Source of the DNA: Cryobacterium psychrotolerans
GTDB taxonomy: Bacteria > Actinomycetota > Actinomycetes > Actinomycetales > Microbacteriaceae
Direction: 5' to 3'
DNA length: 64,000 nucleotides
Assembly: GCF_900101115.1 (NCBI RefSeq)
Contig: NZ_FNFU01000006.1
Location: forward strand, 109,037 to 173,036
Every line of letters starts with the position of its first letter. Position 1 is the first letter of the stretch. Positions 27,325-36,463 of this stretch are shown piece by piece. The notes under the pieces are model-generated. The model was given only the letters and a program-made list of their open reading frames with translations. It ran no database searches and had not been told where the DNA came from. The translations under genes were made by a program, and so were the position numbers.

Positions 27325-29607
27325 GTGCAGTCAAGCATGCAGGTCGCCCGGCGCTCCGGCGGCCGCGGCGACCGGTCCGGCGCCTGGCCCCTCTGGGCGC
27401 TGTGGGCCGCCCTCGGCCTCTTCACCGTCGGGCTCCTGCTCCCCGGTGCCGAAGCCGGCTCGCCGGCGCAGGTCTGGTTGTCGCTGCTCTGCGACTGGGT
27501 TCCGGTGGCCGTGTGCTGGGTTGCCGCGTCCCGGGTCGGATTCCGGAGCCTCCAGGTCATCCTCGCCGCAACCGCGGTCACCGCGTTCGCGCTCGCGGAC
27601 AGCTATACGGTCGCCGCGACGGCCACCGGGAGCGAACTTCCCTTCCCGTCGGCCGCCGACGCCGGCTACCTGCTCTTCTACGTGTTGATGCTGGCGGCCC
27701 TGCTCGCGCTCGTGCGCAGCCAGCTGGGCGGCCTGGCCTCCTCGGTGCTGCTGGACAGCGCGGTCGGCGCCCTCGGCACGGCCGCGGTGCTGGCGGTGCT
27801 GCTCAGCCCGATCCTGGATACCGCGGCCGGCGGCTCGCCGTCCGTCGCCACCGTCGTCGGCGTCGCCTACCCGCTGCTGGACCTGGCTTTGGTGGCGGCG
27901 GCGGTCGGAGTGGCAGCCGCCCCCGGCCTGCGGCTCGGACGCCGCTGGGTGCTGCTCATCGGCGGGTTCCTGATCTTCGCGGCATCCGATGTCGTCCTGG
28001 CACTGATGGGCCGCGGTGCCGGCTACCGGCTGGAAACGATGGTGGATGCCGCCTGGACCCTCGGCCTCGCCCTCGTGGCCACGTGGGTCGACGGCGCGAC
28101 GCGTCCGGCTGGCGCGGGGAGTCGCGGGCTCAAGGGCGTGTGGGGCCTGTTGGTGCCGGCCGCCGCAACGGCAGCGGCGCTGGGCGTGCTGATCCTGGGT
28201 ACCCGGCTGCCCGTATCCGCCCTCGCGGTCGCCCTCGCCGGCGGAACCCTGGTCCTGGCGGTGGTTCGCACCCAGCTGGCCTTCCGTCAGCTGGTCAAAA
28301 TGGCCGACCTGCGTCGGCAGGCGCTGACGGATGACCTGACCGGGCTGCCGAACCGCCGGGCGCTCTACGCGGATGTCCCCGAGCGTCTGGCAGCACGCCA
28401 GGACGGACACAGCGCACTGCTGTTGCTGGACCTGGACCGCTTCAAGGAGGTCAACGACAGCCTCGGCCACGACGTCGGCGACCGGCTCCTGGTGCAAGTG
28501 GGCGTTCGATTGTCGACGCACCTTCGCGGCCGTGACCTGCTGGCCCGGCTGGGCGGCGACGAATTCGCGGTGTTCCTCGACAACGCGGGCCGGGACCAGG
28601 CCGTGGCCGTGGCCGTGAAGCTGCGCGCGGCGCTGGCCGAGTCGTTCACGCTGGAGGGGATCGCGCTGCAGGTCGACGTCAGCATCGGAATCGCCCTGTC
28701 TCCCGACCAGGGCGACGACCTCAAGGTGCTCCTGCGCAAGGCCGACATGGCGATGTACAAGGCCAAGGCGGCGCGCAGCGGCCACCATATCTACATGAGC
28801 GTCGACAACAGCCACGGCGACGACCGTCTCCGCACCCTGGAGGAGTTGCGCATCGCCCTGCGCGACGACCAGCTCGTGCTGCATTACCAACCCAAAATCG
28901 ACCTCACCACCGGCACCGTGCACGGGGTGGAAGCCCTCGTCCGTTGGAAGCACCCGGCCCGCGGCCTGCTCTACCCCGAAGCGTTCCTCGTGCTCGTGGA
29001 GGAGGCCGGCCTGATGCACTGGATGACCGAGGTGGTGCTCGAAAAGGCGCTGGACCAGGCCGCGGTCTGGGAGGCCGAGGGCCGGCCGATGACGGTCGCC
29101 GTCAACCTGTCGGCGAGTTCCCTCGTCGACGCGGACCTGCCGCAGCGCGTGATCGGGATGATCGCGGCCAGGCGACTGCCGGCATCCGCCCTCATGCTCG
29201 AAATCACCGAGGAATTCCTGATGGCCGACCGGGAGCGCGCCCGGGCGATCCTGACCGAGTTGAGTGCGGGCGGCATCCGTCTGGCCGTCGACGACTTCGG
29301 CACCGGCTACAGCTCCCTGGCCTACCTGCGGGACCTGCCCATAGACGAGCTCAAGCTGGACCGCTCATTCGTCATCCCCATGGCCGATGACCTGCGGGCC
29401 GCCGCGCTCGTGTCGTCCACCATCCACCTCGCGCACAGCCTGGGCCTGCGCATGGTGGCCGAGGGCGTCGAAGACGCGGATGCCTACGACGCCCTGGTGC
29501 GCCAGGGCTGCGACCACGCCCAGGGTTTCTTCCTCTCCAAGGCCCTCCCCGCCGACGTGCTCGACGAGTGGCTGGAGCACCGCCGGCTGGAATCGCTCCC
29601 GGTCTGA
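27325..29607 (+). CDS. Membrane GGDEF-EAL cyclic-di-GMP enzyme
   Basis: 760 aa. Residues 15-310 contain about nine hydrophobic helices, a MASE-like sensor. The GGDEF domain starts at DDLTGLPNRR, with LGGDEF near residue 413 and an intact inhibitory RxxD (RGRD) five residues before it. The EAL domain carries EALVRW, VNLS, the EITE motif, DDFGTGYSS, KLD, EGVE and QGFF, so all phosphodiesterase residues appear present. It could both make and break c-di-GMP; the net direction is not readable. The GTG at 27325 has a six-G run upstream as ribosome site; an ATG at 27337 is possible. Confidence 0.93.
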   Translation: MQSSMQVARRSGGRGDRSGAWPLWALWAALGLFTVGLLLPGAEAGSPAQVWLSLLCDWVPVAVCWVAASRVGFRSLQVILAATAVTAFALADSYTVAATATGSELPFPSAADAGYLLFYVLMLAALLALVRSQLGGLASSVLLDSAVGALGTAAVLAVLLSPILDTAAGGSPSVATVVGVAYPLLDLALVAAAVGVAAAPGLRLGRRWVLLIGGFLIFAASDVVLALMGRGAGYRLETMVDAAWTLGLALVATWVDGATRPAGAGSRGLKGVWGLLVPAAATAAALGVLILGTRLPVSALAVALAGGTLVLAVVRTQLAFRQLVKMADLRRQALTDDLTGLPNRRALYADVPERLAARQDGHSALLLLDLDRFKEVNDSLGHDVGDRLLVQVGVRLSTHLRGRDLLARLGGDEFAVFLDNAGRDQAVAVAVKLRAALAESFTLEGIALQVDVSIGIALSPDQGDDLKVLLRKADMAMYKAKAARSGHHIYMSVDNSHGDDRLRTLEELRIALRDDQLVLHYQPKIDLTTGTVHGVEALVRWKHPARGLLYPEAFLVLVEEAGLMHWMTEVVLEKALDQAAVWEAEGRPMTVAVNLSASSLVDADLPQRVIGMIAARRLPASALMLEITEEFLMADRERARAILTELSAGGIRLAVDDFGTGYSSLAYLRDLPIDELKLDRSFVIPMADDLRAAALVSSTIHLAHSLGLRMVAEGVEDADAYDALVRQGCDHAQGFFLSKALPADVLDEWLEHRRLESLPV

Positions 29608-29684
29608 GGCCCGTTGCCCCAGAGCCCGTTGTCCGGGCCGGCCGACGCTGGGAATCGGTCAGGCCGGGCGGCTAGCATGCTGGG

Positions 29685-31136
29685 GTGAACGAACCGGATG
29701 CCCCGCTCGACCGCCGCTCGGCCCGCGCCGGTCGGTCGTTCCTCGCCCGGCACCGCGCAGCCGTGCGGGTCGCCGCCGGGGCCGCCCTGTTCGCCCTGCT
29801 CGGAGGCGCAATGGTCGCCGTCGGCGCCTCGACCGCCGGCCGGATGCCCGTGGCCGCCGTGAGTCCCACCGCGGCCGTGCCCGCCGCGAGCGCGCAGCCG
29901 ACGGCCCGTCCCGTCCCGGCCGCCACCACCGTCCCGGGGCGCCTCCGCACCTGCTCGGTGGCCGGCCTCGCCGCTGATCCCCGCCTCGCACACTTCCAGG
30001 CGCATGTGGTCAACGCGGACACCGGCGAGGTGCTCTTCGACCGCGGCGGACGCACCGCCTCCCGCACGGCCAGCGTGCTCAAGGTGCTCACGAGCGCCGC
30101 CGCGCTCAGTGTGCTCGGACCGGACTACCGGGCCACGACCACCGTCGTCGCCGGCAGCGAACCGGGCCAGGTGGTGCTCGTCGGCGGGGGAGACGTGACG
30201 CTGTCCCGCACACCGTCGGGCAACGAATCCGTCTACGCCGGCGCCGCGCACCTCGACGAGCTGGCCCGGCAGACCACCGCGGCATGGACCGCGGCGCACC
30301 CCGGCACTCCGATCACCTCGCTCGTGCTCGACGCGTCGCTCTTCGGCGGCCCCGGCTGGCAGCCCGGCTGGGCGCGCACGGAACTGGCGGCCGGCTACAT
30401 GCCCGAAATCACCGCGCTGCAGGTCGACGGCGACCGCGAGGACCCGTACCGGGGCACCTCGCCGCGCAGCGAGGACCCGATCGGCCGGGCCGGGCAGGCC
30501 TTCGCCGACGCCCTCGGCGGCGGAGTGTCGATCAGCCGGGGCACCGCCCCCGCCGGCGCCGCGAAGCTCGCGGCGGTGTCGTCCCAGCCGGTATCCACCC
30601 TGGTGAAGCAGTCACTGATCGTCTCGGACAACGCCGTCGCCGAGATGCTCGCCCGGCTCGTCGCGGTGGAATCCGGCGCCGGGAACACGTTCGACGCGCT
30701 GCAGCAGGGCATCGTCGGCGGACTCGAGCCCTACGGCATCGACACGACCGGGATCGTGATCACGGACGGCTCCGGCCTGAGCGTGGACAACGCGGTCGCC
30801 CCGGCCTACCTGACCCGCCTGTTCGTGAAGGTCCACCGGCGCGAGGGCAGCCTGGGCGTCATCGCCGACGGCCTGCCCGTCGCCGGGCGCACCGGGTCGC
30901 TCTCCTACAGCGACCGGTTCGCCGGCGCCAACGCGGCCGCCGACGGGGCCGTCTTCGCGAAGACCGGCTGGATAGACACCGGGTACACGCTGTCGGGCAT
31001 CATCCACGCCGCCGACGGCACCCCGCTGACCTTCGCCGTATACGCGCTGGGTGATGTGAGCGATAATGCGAAGCAGGCCATCGATACCATTACGACGGGG
31101 TTCTTCCGCTGCGGCGACAACCTCTCGAACAACTGA
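29685..31136 (+). CDS. dacB: D-alanyl-D-alanine carboxypeptidase/endopeptidase (PBP4, DacB family)
   Basis: Peptidase S13, 483 aa, exported. A signal-anchor helix lies at residues 26-48 after a basic N-terminus. Catalytic motifs: SVLK in RTASVLKVLT (SxxK), SDN in IVSDNAVAEML, and RTGS in VAGRTGSLSY in place of KTG. A second KTG-like string (FAKTGW) follows shortly after. Trims stem peptides or cleaves cross-links in peptidoglycan. GTG start at 29685. It precedes pncA by 16 nt, so the two are probably cotranscribed. Confidence 0.92.
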   Translation: MNEPDAPLDRRSARAGRSFLARHRAAVRVAAGAALFALLGGAMVAVGASTAGRMPVAAVSPTAAVPAASAQPTARPVPAATTVPGRLRTCSVAGLAADPRLAHFQAHVVNADTGEVLFDRGGRTASRTASVLKVLTSAAALSVLGPDYRATTTVVAGSEPGQVVLVGGGDVTLSRTPSGNESVYAGAAHLDELARQTTAAWTAAHPGTPITSLVLDASLFGGPGWQPGWARTELAAGYMPEITALQVDGDREDPYRGTSPRSEDPIGRAGQAFADALGGGVSISRGTAPAGAAKLAAVSSQPVSTLVKQSLIVSDNAVAEMLARLVAVESGAGNTFDALQQGIVGGLEPYGIDTTGIVITDGSGLSVDNAVAPAYLTRLFVKVHRREGSLGVIADGLPVAGRTGSLSYSDRFAGANAAADGAVFAKTGWIDTGYTLSGIIHAADGTPLTFAVYALGDVSDNAKQAIDTITTGFFRCGDNLSNN

Positions 31137-31152
31137 AGCGAAGGAGAAATCC

Positions 31153-31743
31153 GTGACCAGGGCACTGTTCATCATCGACGTGCAGAACGACTTCACCGAG
31201 GGCGGCGCGCTCGCCGTGGCGGGCGGCGGCGCCGTGGCTTCGGCGGTGACCGAACTGCTGGCGGCGCATCCGAACGCCTACGACGTCGTCTTCGCGTCGC
31301 GGGACTGGCACGATGCCGACAGCGACAATGCGGGCCACTTCGCCGCGGCGGGCGAGCCCGACTTCAGCACCACCTGGCCGGTGCACTGCGTCGCGGGCAC
31401 GCCCGGCGCCGACTACCACGCGGCCCTGTTGCTGCCCGAGGAGACCATCCACATCCGCAAGGGCCAGGGCTCCCCGGGGTACTCCATCTTCGACGGCGTC
31501 TCCGAGGGCGGGGACAAGACCGGCGAACTGCTGATCGCCAACGGCGTGACGGATGTCGACGTCGTCGGCCTGGCCACCGACTACTGCGTGCGCGCCTCGG
31601 TCGTCGACGCGCTCGAGCACGGCCAGCACGTGCGCGTGCTCACCGACCTGGTCGCCGGGGTAACGGCGGAGACGAGCGAGGCGGCCCTGGCCGAAATGGC
31701 TCACCTGGGCGCCGCCCTCGCCACGTCTGACGTGGTCGAATAG
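31153..31743 (+). CDS. pncA: Nicotinamidase/pyrazinamidase (isochorismatase family)
   Basis: Hydrolyses nicotinamide to nicotinate in NAD salvage, cytosolic, 196 aa. The GTG at 31153 has AAGGAGA 6-7 nt upstream. Catalytic triad positions are visible: Asp in FIIDVQNDF, Lys in HIRKGQG, Cys in ATDYCVRAS. Metal ligands occur in RDWHDADSDNAGHF. The next gene starts with a GTG directly after its stop. In mycobacteria this enzyme activates pyrazinamide. Confidence 0.94.
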   Translation: MTRALFIIDVQNDFTEGGALAVAGGGAVASAVTELLAAHPNAYDVVFASRDWHDADSDNAGHFAAAGEPDFSTTWPVHCVAGTPGADYHAALLLPEETIHIRKGQGSPGYSIFDGVSEGGDKTGELLIANGVTDVDVVGLATDYCVRASVVDALEHGQHVRVLTDLVAGVTAETSEAALAEMAHLGAALATSDVVE

Positions 31744-32502
31744 GTGTCGCTGAGTGAGCGTCCGGTAGCGGTGGCCGAATTCGCCCGGCGCCTCGACGGA
31801 GTGCGGATCGCCTACGACTACGTGCCGGGGGAGCGCCCCATCCTCCTCGTGCACGGCTTCGCGTCGACGGCCGCGGTCACCTGGTCGACCCCCGGCTGGG
31901 TGCGCGCGATCACGGATGCCGGACGCGGCGTGATCACCCCCGACCTGCGCGGCCACGGGCGCAGCGATGCTCCCCGCCGCGCGGCCGACTACGCGCCGCG
32001 CCAGCTCGCGGCCGACCTCGTCGCCGTGCTCGACGCGCTCGAACTCGACCAGGTCGACGTCATCGCCTACTCGATGGGCTCGCGCGTCGCCGCGGCCCTC
32101 ACCCAGCTGGCGCCCGAGCGGGTGCGGCGGGTCGTGCTCGGCGGGGCCGGGCCGCTGGAACTCTTCGAAACCTGGGACCCGGACGCGGTGCGCCGCTTCG
32201 TGACCCACGGCGACCTGCCGGCCGACCCGACGATCGCGGCAGTGCTCGGCGCGGCGATCCAGGCAGGCGCCGACCGGGACGCGCTCATGGCCTGCGTGCA
32301 GGGAGTCGCGGGCGCCACGCTCGACGTGCCGCCGGGCATCCCGGTGCTCTACGCCGCCGGCGGGGCCGACACGATCCCGGCCGGAGTGGAGGAGATCGCG
32401 CGGGCGCGCGGTTCGGAGTACCTGGAACTCGCCGGCCGCGGCCACATCAACGCCCTGACCTCCCGCGAGTTCAAGCAGGCCGCGCTGGCCTTCCTCGCCT
32501 GA
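31744..32502 (+). CDS. Alpha/beta hydrolase
   Basis: 252 aa. The GTG at 31744 abuts the pncA stop. Oxyanion motif LLVHGFAS, DLRGHGRSD, nucleophile AYSMGS near residue 110, catalytic His in GRGHINAL near the C-terminus. No signal peptide. Substrate unknown; esterase or lyase-type fold. Likely third gene of the dacB-pncA unit. Confidence 0.85.
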   Translation: MSLSERPVAVAEFARRLDGVRIAYDYVPGERPILLVHGFASTAAVTWSTPGWVRAITDAGRGVITPDLRGHGRSDAPRRAADYAPRQLAADLVAVLDALELDQVDVIAYSMGSRVAAALTQLAPERVRRVVLGGAGPLELFETWDPDAVRRFVTHGDLPADPTIAAVLGAAIQAGADRDALMACVQGVAGATLDVPPGIPVLYAAGGADTIPAGVEEIARARGSEYLELAGRGHINALTSREFKQAALAFLA

Positions 32503-32504
32503 CC

Positions 32505-32600
32505 CCTTCCCGCCTGCCCCCTGACCCCTACCCCCTGACCCCTGCCCCCTACCCCCTTCCCCCTTCCCCCTGCCCCCTTCGCCCATTTTTTTCCCGCCCT
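32505..32600 (+). repeat. Pyrimidine tract of C-runs (G-runs on the minus strand)
   Basis: Tandem-like CCCCTGACCCCTACCCC and CCCCCTTCCCCC blocks run from just after the hydrolase stop to a seven-T run. The minus strand therefore has more than ten G-runs. Together with 32663-32718 it flanks palindrome C2 symmetrically. Confidence 0.88.
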
Positions 32601-32602
32601 TT

Positions 32603-32667
32603 CCCGCGAAACCGCAGTTGTGCGCGTTAAACGTGCGCCATAACGCGCACAACTGCTGTCTCGCGGG
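32603..32667. repeat. Intergenic palindrome C2 (65 nt: 27 + 11 + 27)
   Basis: Arms CCCGCGAAACCGCAGTTGTG then CGCGTTA, two mismatches, 11-nt spacer AACGTGCGCCA. It lies between the convergent hydrolase and hpaD genes. Confidence 0.95.
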
Positions 32668-32718
32668 GATGTGGGGTGGGGACGGGAGACGGGGATGGGG
32701 GATGGGGAATGGGGGACG
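32663..32718 (+). repeat. G-run tract between palindrome C2 and hpaD
   Basis: Eight or more G-runs of three to five (GGGGTGGGG, GGGGATGGGGG and similar) fill the space to the hpaD stop, giving strong G-quadruplex potential on the plus strand. Confidence 0.88.
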
Positions 32719-32719
32719 G

Positions 32720-33784
32720 TTAGAGCTGGTGGCCGAGCTTGTACTCGGGGATCGGCTCGCCCTCGCGGGTGTACGAGAAGCCGTCGGCGCCGATCGTGAC
32801 GGCCGCCTCGGCCGGCTCGGTGCGCGCGACCAGGGGGCGCACGACGCCGTCCAGGTCGAGCACGGCGGATGCCTCGCTGTACCAGCTGGGCACGACCGGG
32901 TTGCCCCACCAGTCGCGGCGCTGGTTGTCGTGCACGTCCCAGGTGAGGGTGGGGTTGTCCGGGTCGCCGGTGTAGTAATCCTGCGTGTAGATCTCGATCC
33001 GGTGCCCGTCGGGGTCGCGCAGGTACAGGTAGAACGCGTTCGAGACGCCGTGCCGGCCCGGACCGCGCTCGATCTTGTCCGATTGGCGCAGGGCTCCGAG
33101 GTGGTCGCAGATGTGCAGGATCTGGTGCTGCTCGTGCGTGGCGAAGGCGATGTGGTGCAGGCGCGGGCCGTCGCCGCCGGTGAGGGCGACGTCGTGCACG
33201 GTGGGCTTGCGGTACATCCACGCGGCGTAGGTGGTGCCCTCGGCATCCTGGATGTCCTCGGACACGGTGAAGCCGAGGCCCTCGTGGTAGGCGCGGGCGG
33301 CCTCGACGTCGGGGGTCATCACGTTGAAGTGGTCGAGGCGGGAGATCGCCCCGGCACCGTGCACGTCGTAGCGGCGGGTGAAGCGTTCGACGTGCTCGGA
33401 GTCGTAGAAGAACTCGACCGGGAAGCCCAGCGGATCCTCGACCCTGACCGCCTCGCCGACGCCGCGGGTCGCGCCGGCCGGGCGTGGCTCGACGCGGGCG
33501 CCGAGCTCGCGGTAGTAGTCGGCCGCGACCGCGACCTCGTCCTGCGACCGCACCCGGTAGGCGAGGGCGGCGAGGGCGGCGACCGGGCCGAGGCGCAGCA
33601 CCAGGGAGTGGTGCAGGTATTCCTCGAAGGCGCGCAGGTAGATGGCCTCGTCGTCCTCGTAGGTGACGACGAGCCCGAGCACGCCCACGTAGAACGCGCG
33701 GGACTCGGCGAGGTCGGTCACGATCAGCTCCGCGTAGGCGGCGCGGATGATGTCCGGCGGGGTGGAGGTGGGCTGGGGGTTCAT
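32720..33784 (-). CDS. hpaD: Homoprotocatechuate 2,3-dioxygenase (extradiol ring cleavage, VOC fold)
   Basis: Cleaves 3,4-dihydroxyphenylacetate to 5-carboxymethyl-2-hydroxymuconate semialdehyde, cytosolic, 354 aa from the ATG at 33784 with GAGGAGA upstream. Metal ligands of the Brevibacterium-type enzyme are visible: His in RLDHFNVM, His in LHHIAFATHE, Glu in HRIEIYTQDYY. Four VOC modules are implied by length. It is last in the hpa operon, separated from hpaE by palindrome A3, which may modulate its expression. Confidence 0.9.
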   Translation of the reverse strand: MNPQPTSTPPDIIRAAYAELIVTDLAESRAFYVGVLGLVVTYEDDEAIYLRAFEEYLHHSLVLRLGPVAALAALAYRVRSQDEVAVAADYYRELGARVEPRPAGATRGVGEAVRVEDPLGFPVEFFYDSEHVERFTRRYDVHGAGAISRLDHFNVMTPDVEAARAYHEGLGFTVSEDIQDAEGTTYAAWMYRKPTVHDVALTGGDGPRLHHIAFATHEQHQILHICDHLGALRQSDKIERGPGRHGVSNAFYLYLRDPDGHRIEIYTQDYYTGDPDNPTLTWDVHDNQRRDWWGNPVVPSWYSEASAVLDLDGVVRPLVARTEPAEAAVTIGADGFSYTREGEPIPEYKLGHQL

Positions 33785-33837
33785 GGGAGATCTCCTCGTT
33801 GAGTGGGTTCGTGACGGTGCGGGACGGGGCCCCGCCC

Positions 33838-33896
33838 GTGAGGGGTCGCATATCGACCTTCCTGACGGCAATGAAGGTCGATATGCCACCCCTCAC
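33838..33896. repeat. Intergenic palindrome A3 (59 nt: 24 + 11 + 24)
   Basis: Arms GTGAGGGGTCGCATATCG then ACCTTC, one mismatch, 11-nt spacer. It lies between the codirectional hpaE and hpaD, inside the operon. Compared with A1/A2 one stem position has changed on both arms (AAA/TTT to ATA/TAT), a compensated change. Confidence 0.95.
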
Positions 33897-33910
33897 AGCC
33901 CGAGCGGGGG

Positions 33911-35473
33911 CTAGCGCGCGCCGAAGCGGGGGGTGTGCACGACGCCGAGCGAGATGTGCACGGCCTGCTGGTCGGTGTAGAAGTCGATCGACCGGTAGCC
34001 GCCCTCGTGGCCGAGACCGGAGGCCTTCACCCCGCCGAACGGCGTGCGGAGGTCCCGCACGTTGTGCGAGTTCAGCCAGACCATGCCGGCCTCGACCGCG
34101 TGCGCGAAGGTGTGCGCGCGGGTGAGGTCCGAGGTCCAGAGGTAGGCGGCCAGCCCGTACTTCACGCCGTTGGCCAGTTCGAGGGCCTCCGCGTCGGTGT
34201 CGAACGGGGTGATCGTCACGACCGGGCCGAAGATCTCCTCCTGGAAGATCCGCGCCGTCGGGGCGACATCCGCGAACACCGTCGGCGCCACGTAGTTGCC
34301 CTCCGGAAGGCCGGCCGGGCGGCCGCCGCCGGCGAGCAGGCGGCCCTCGGACTTGCCGAGCTCCACGTAGCTCATCACCTTGGCGAAGTGCTCGGGGTGC
34401 ACGAGCGCGCCCACCTCGGTCTTCGGGTCGTGCGGGTCGCCGACCACGATCTGCTGGGCGCGCGCCGCGAAGCGGGCGCAGAAGTCCTCGTAGATGCTGC
34501 GCTCGACCAGGATGCGGCTGCCGGCGGTGCAGCGCTCGCCGTTGAGCGAGAAGACACCGAACAGGGTCGAGTCGATCGCCGCGTCGAGGTCGGCGTCGGC
34601 GAAGACGACGGCGGGCGACTTGCCGCCGAGCTCCATCGACATGCCCTTGAGGTTCGCGGCGCAGTTGCGGTAGATCAGCTGGCCGGTTGTGGTCTCGCCG
34701 GTGAACGAGATCAGGGGGACTCTCGGATGCTTCACCAGCGCGTCGCCGGCCTCCTCGCCGATCCCGTTGACCAGGTTGAACACCCCGGCGGGCAGCCCGG
34801 CGGCGGCGAAGATCTCCGCCCACAGGCTCGCCGACAGCGGAGTGAACTCGGCCGGCTTGAGCACGACGGTGCAGCCGGAGGCCAGCGCGGGGGCGAGCTT
34901 CCAGCTCTCCAGCATGAACGGGGTGTTCCACGGGGTGATCAGGCCGGCGACACCGACCGGCTTGCGGTTGACGTAGTTGATCTGCCGCCCGGGCACGCTG
35001 TACGTGTCGTCGGCCTGGGCCACGATCAGGTCGGCGAAGAAGCGGAAGTTCTCGGCCGCGCGGTGCGCCTGGCCGAGGGCCTGCGTGATCGGCAGCCCGG
35101 TGTCGAAGGTTTCGAGTTCGGCCAGCCGGGCATCCTGCGCCTCGATCGCTTCGGCGATGCGGTTCAGCACCTGCGCGCGGGCGCGGGGGAGCATCCGGGG
35201 CCAGGGCCCGTCGGTGAACGCGCGCGTCGCCGCGGCGACGGCCAGGTCGATGTCCTCCGCCTGCCCGGCGGCGGCCGTGGCGTAGCTCCGGTTCGACACC
35301 GGGTCGAGCACGTCGAACGTCTTCCCCGACACGCTGTCGACGAACTCGCCGTCGATGAAGTGCTGGATCCGGGTCGGCAGGTTCTCCGGGATGTAGTGGG
35401 CGGCGGCCGCGTGGTGGGTGGGCGCGGCGTGCATCTGGGCCGCGCGGACGGCGGCGGAGGCGGGGTCGGGCAT
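33911..35473 (-). CDS. hpaE: 5-carboxymethyl-2-hydroxymuconate semialdehyde dehydrogenase
   Basis: NAD-dependent aldehyde dehydrogenase, second step after ring cleavage. I take the ATG at 35473 (520 aa) because AAGGGAG lies 7 nt before it; the ATG at 35479 overlaps the upstream stop but sits 1 nt from that site. Motifs: ITPWNTPFML, ELGGKSPAVVF (catalytic Glu), LNGERCTAGSR (catalytic Cys), GGVKASGLGHEGG. The long His/Ala-rich N-terminus is typical of HpaE. Placement between the aldolase and HpaD supports the assignment over a generic ALDH. Confidence 0.9.
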   Translation of the reverse strand: MPDPASAAVRAAQMHAAPTHHAAAAHYIPENLPTRIQHFIDGEFVDSVSGKTFDVLDPVSNRSYATAAAGQAEDIDLAVAAATRAFTDGPWPRMLPRARAQVLNRIAEAIEAQDARLAELETFDTGLPITQALGQAHRAAENFRFFADLIVAQADDTYSVPGRQINYVNRKPVGVAGLITPWNTPFMLESWKLAPALASGCTVVLKPAEFTPLSASLWAEIFAAAGLPAGVFNLVNGIGEEAGDALVKHPRVPLISFTGETTTGQLIYRNCAANLKGMSMELGGKSPAVVFADADLDAAIDSTLFGVFSLNGERCTAGSRILVERSIYEDFCARFAARAQQIVVGDPHDPKTEVGALVHPEHFAKVMSYVELGKSEGRLLAGGGRPAGLPEGNYVAPTVFADVAPTARIFQEEIFGPVVTITPFDTDAEALELANGVKYGLAAYLWTSDLTRAHTFAHAVEAGMVWLNSHNVRDLRTPFGGVKASGLGHEGGYRSIDFYTDQQAVHISLGVVHTPRFGAR

Positions 35474-35475
35474 GG

Positions 35476-36420
35476 TCATGCTCCCTTCACGGTGAAGCCG
35501 TCGACCGGGGAGAGGTATTTCTCGCCCGCGGCCAGCAGCCTGGTCATTTTTTCGATGCCTTCAGGCGTCGGCGTGATCAGCGGCGGGCGCACGAAACCGG
35601 ATGCGATCAGGCCGCGCTGCTCGAGCACCCATTTGCCCGGCGCCGGGTTGGTCTCGACGAAGAGCAGGTCGACGAGCGGGTGCAGGCCGTAGTGGATCTC
35701 CCGTGCGCGTTCGATGTCGCCCTCGATCCACGCGTTGTACATCTCGACGTGGGCGACCGGGGCGATGTTCGAGGTGGCGCTGATGTAGCCGACGCCGCCG
35801 AGGGCGAGCAACGGCAGGCAGAGCAGCTCGATGCCGCTCCAGACCAGCAGGTCGGGACCGCAGAGCTGGAGCACCCGGGAGAAGTGCTCGAAGTCCTTGG
35901 TCGTCTCCTTGACGCCGACGAAGTTGTCGAAATCGCGGTAGAGGCGCGCGATGGTCTCCGGGCCGATGTCGACAGCGGTGCGGCTGGGCACGTTGTAGGC
36001 CACGATCGGCAGGTCGGGGAACTCCTCGGCGACCGTTTTGTACCAGACGTAGAGCGCCTCCTGGGTGGGGCGGGCGTAGTACGGCGTGATGATCAGGGCG
36101 GCGTCGACGCCGGCATCCTGCGCGGCAGCGGTGAGCTCGAGGGTCTCGTCGAGCTTGGCCGAGCCGGTGCCGGGCATGAACGGCACCCGGTCGTCGATCG
36201 CGGCGGCGACCGTGCGGATGGCGTCGGCGCGCTCGGCGATGGTCTGCGAGCTGGGCTCGCCGGTCGAGCCGCCGATCGAGATTCCGTGGGTGCCGGATGC
36301 CAGCTGCCAGTTCACGAGGTTGACCAGGCCCGCGTGGTCGACGGCCCCGTCCGCGGTGAACGGCGACATCAGGGGCGCGATGGAGCCCTTGATCTGGGCT
36401 GGATTGCTGCGGAACTTCAT
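35476..36420 (-). CDS. DapA-family pyruvate aldolase/lyase in hpa cluster
   Basis: 314 aa class I aldolase fold. Motifs GGSTGEPSSQT, the tyrosine in AYNVPSRT and the Schiff-base lysine in FVGVKETTKD are intact. It is unlikely to be the lysine-pathway DapA given its operon. The likely job is the retro-aldol step releasing pyruvate and succinic semialdehyde from 4-hydroxy-2-oxoheptanedioate, normally done by the unrelated HpaI; this is inference from context. Its stop overlaps the alternative ATG of hpaE. Confidence 0.85.
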   Translation of the reverse strand: MKFRSNPAQIKGSIAPLMSPFTADGAVDHAGLVNLVNWQLASGTHGISIGGSTGEPSSQTIAERADAIRTVAAAIDDRVPFMPGTGSAKLDETLELTAAAQDAGVDAALIITPYYARPTQEALYVWYKTVAEEFPDLPIVAYNVPSRTAVDIGPETIARLYRDFDNFVGVKETTKDFEHFSRVLQLCGPDLLVWSGIELLCLPLLALGGVGYISATSNIAPVAHVEMYNAWIEGDIERAREIHYGLHPLVDLLFVETNPAPGKWVLEQRGLIASGFVRPPLITPTPEGIEKMTRLLAAGEKYLSPVDGFTVKGA

Positions 36421-36463
36421 TGTCTCTGCTCTCTGATCCGGTGCTTGCGTGCCCGGATCGGTG

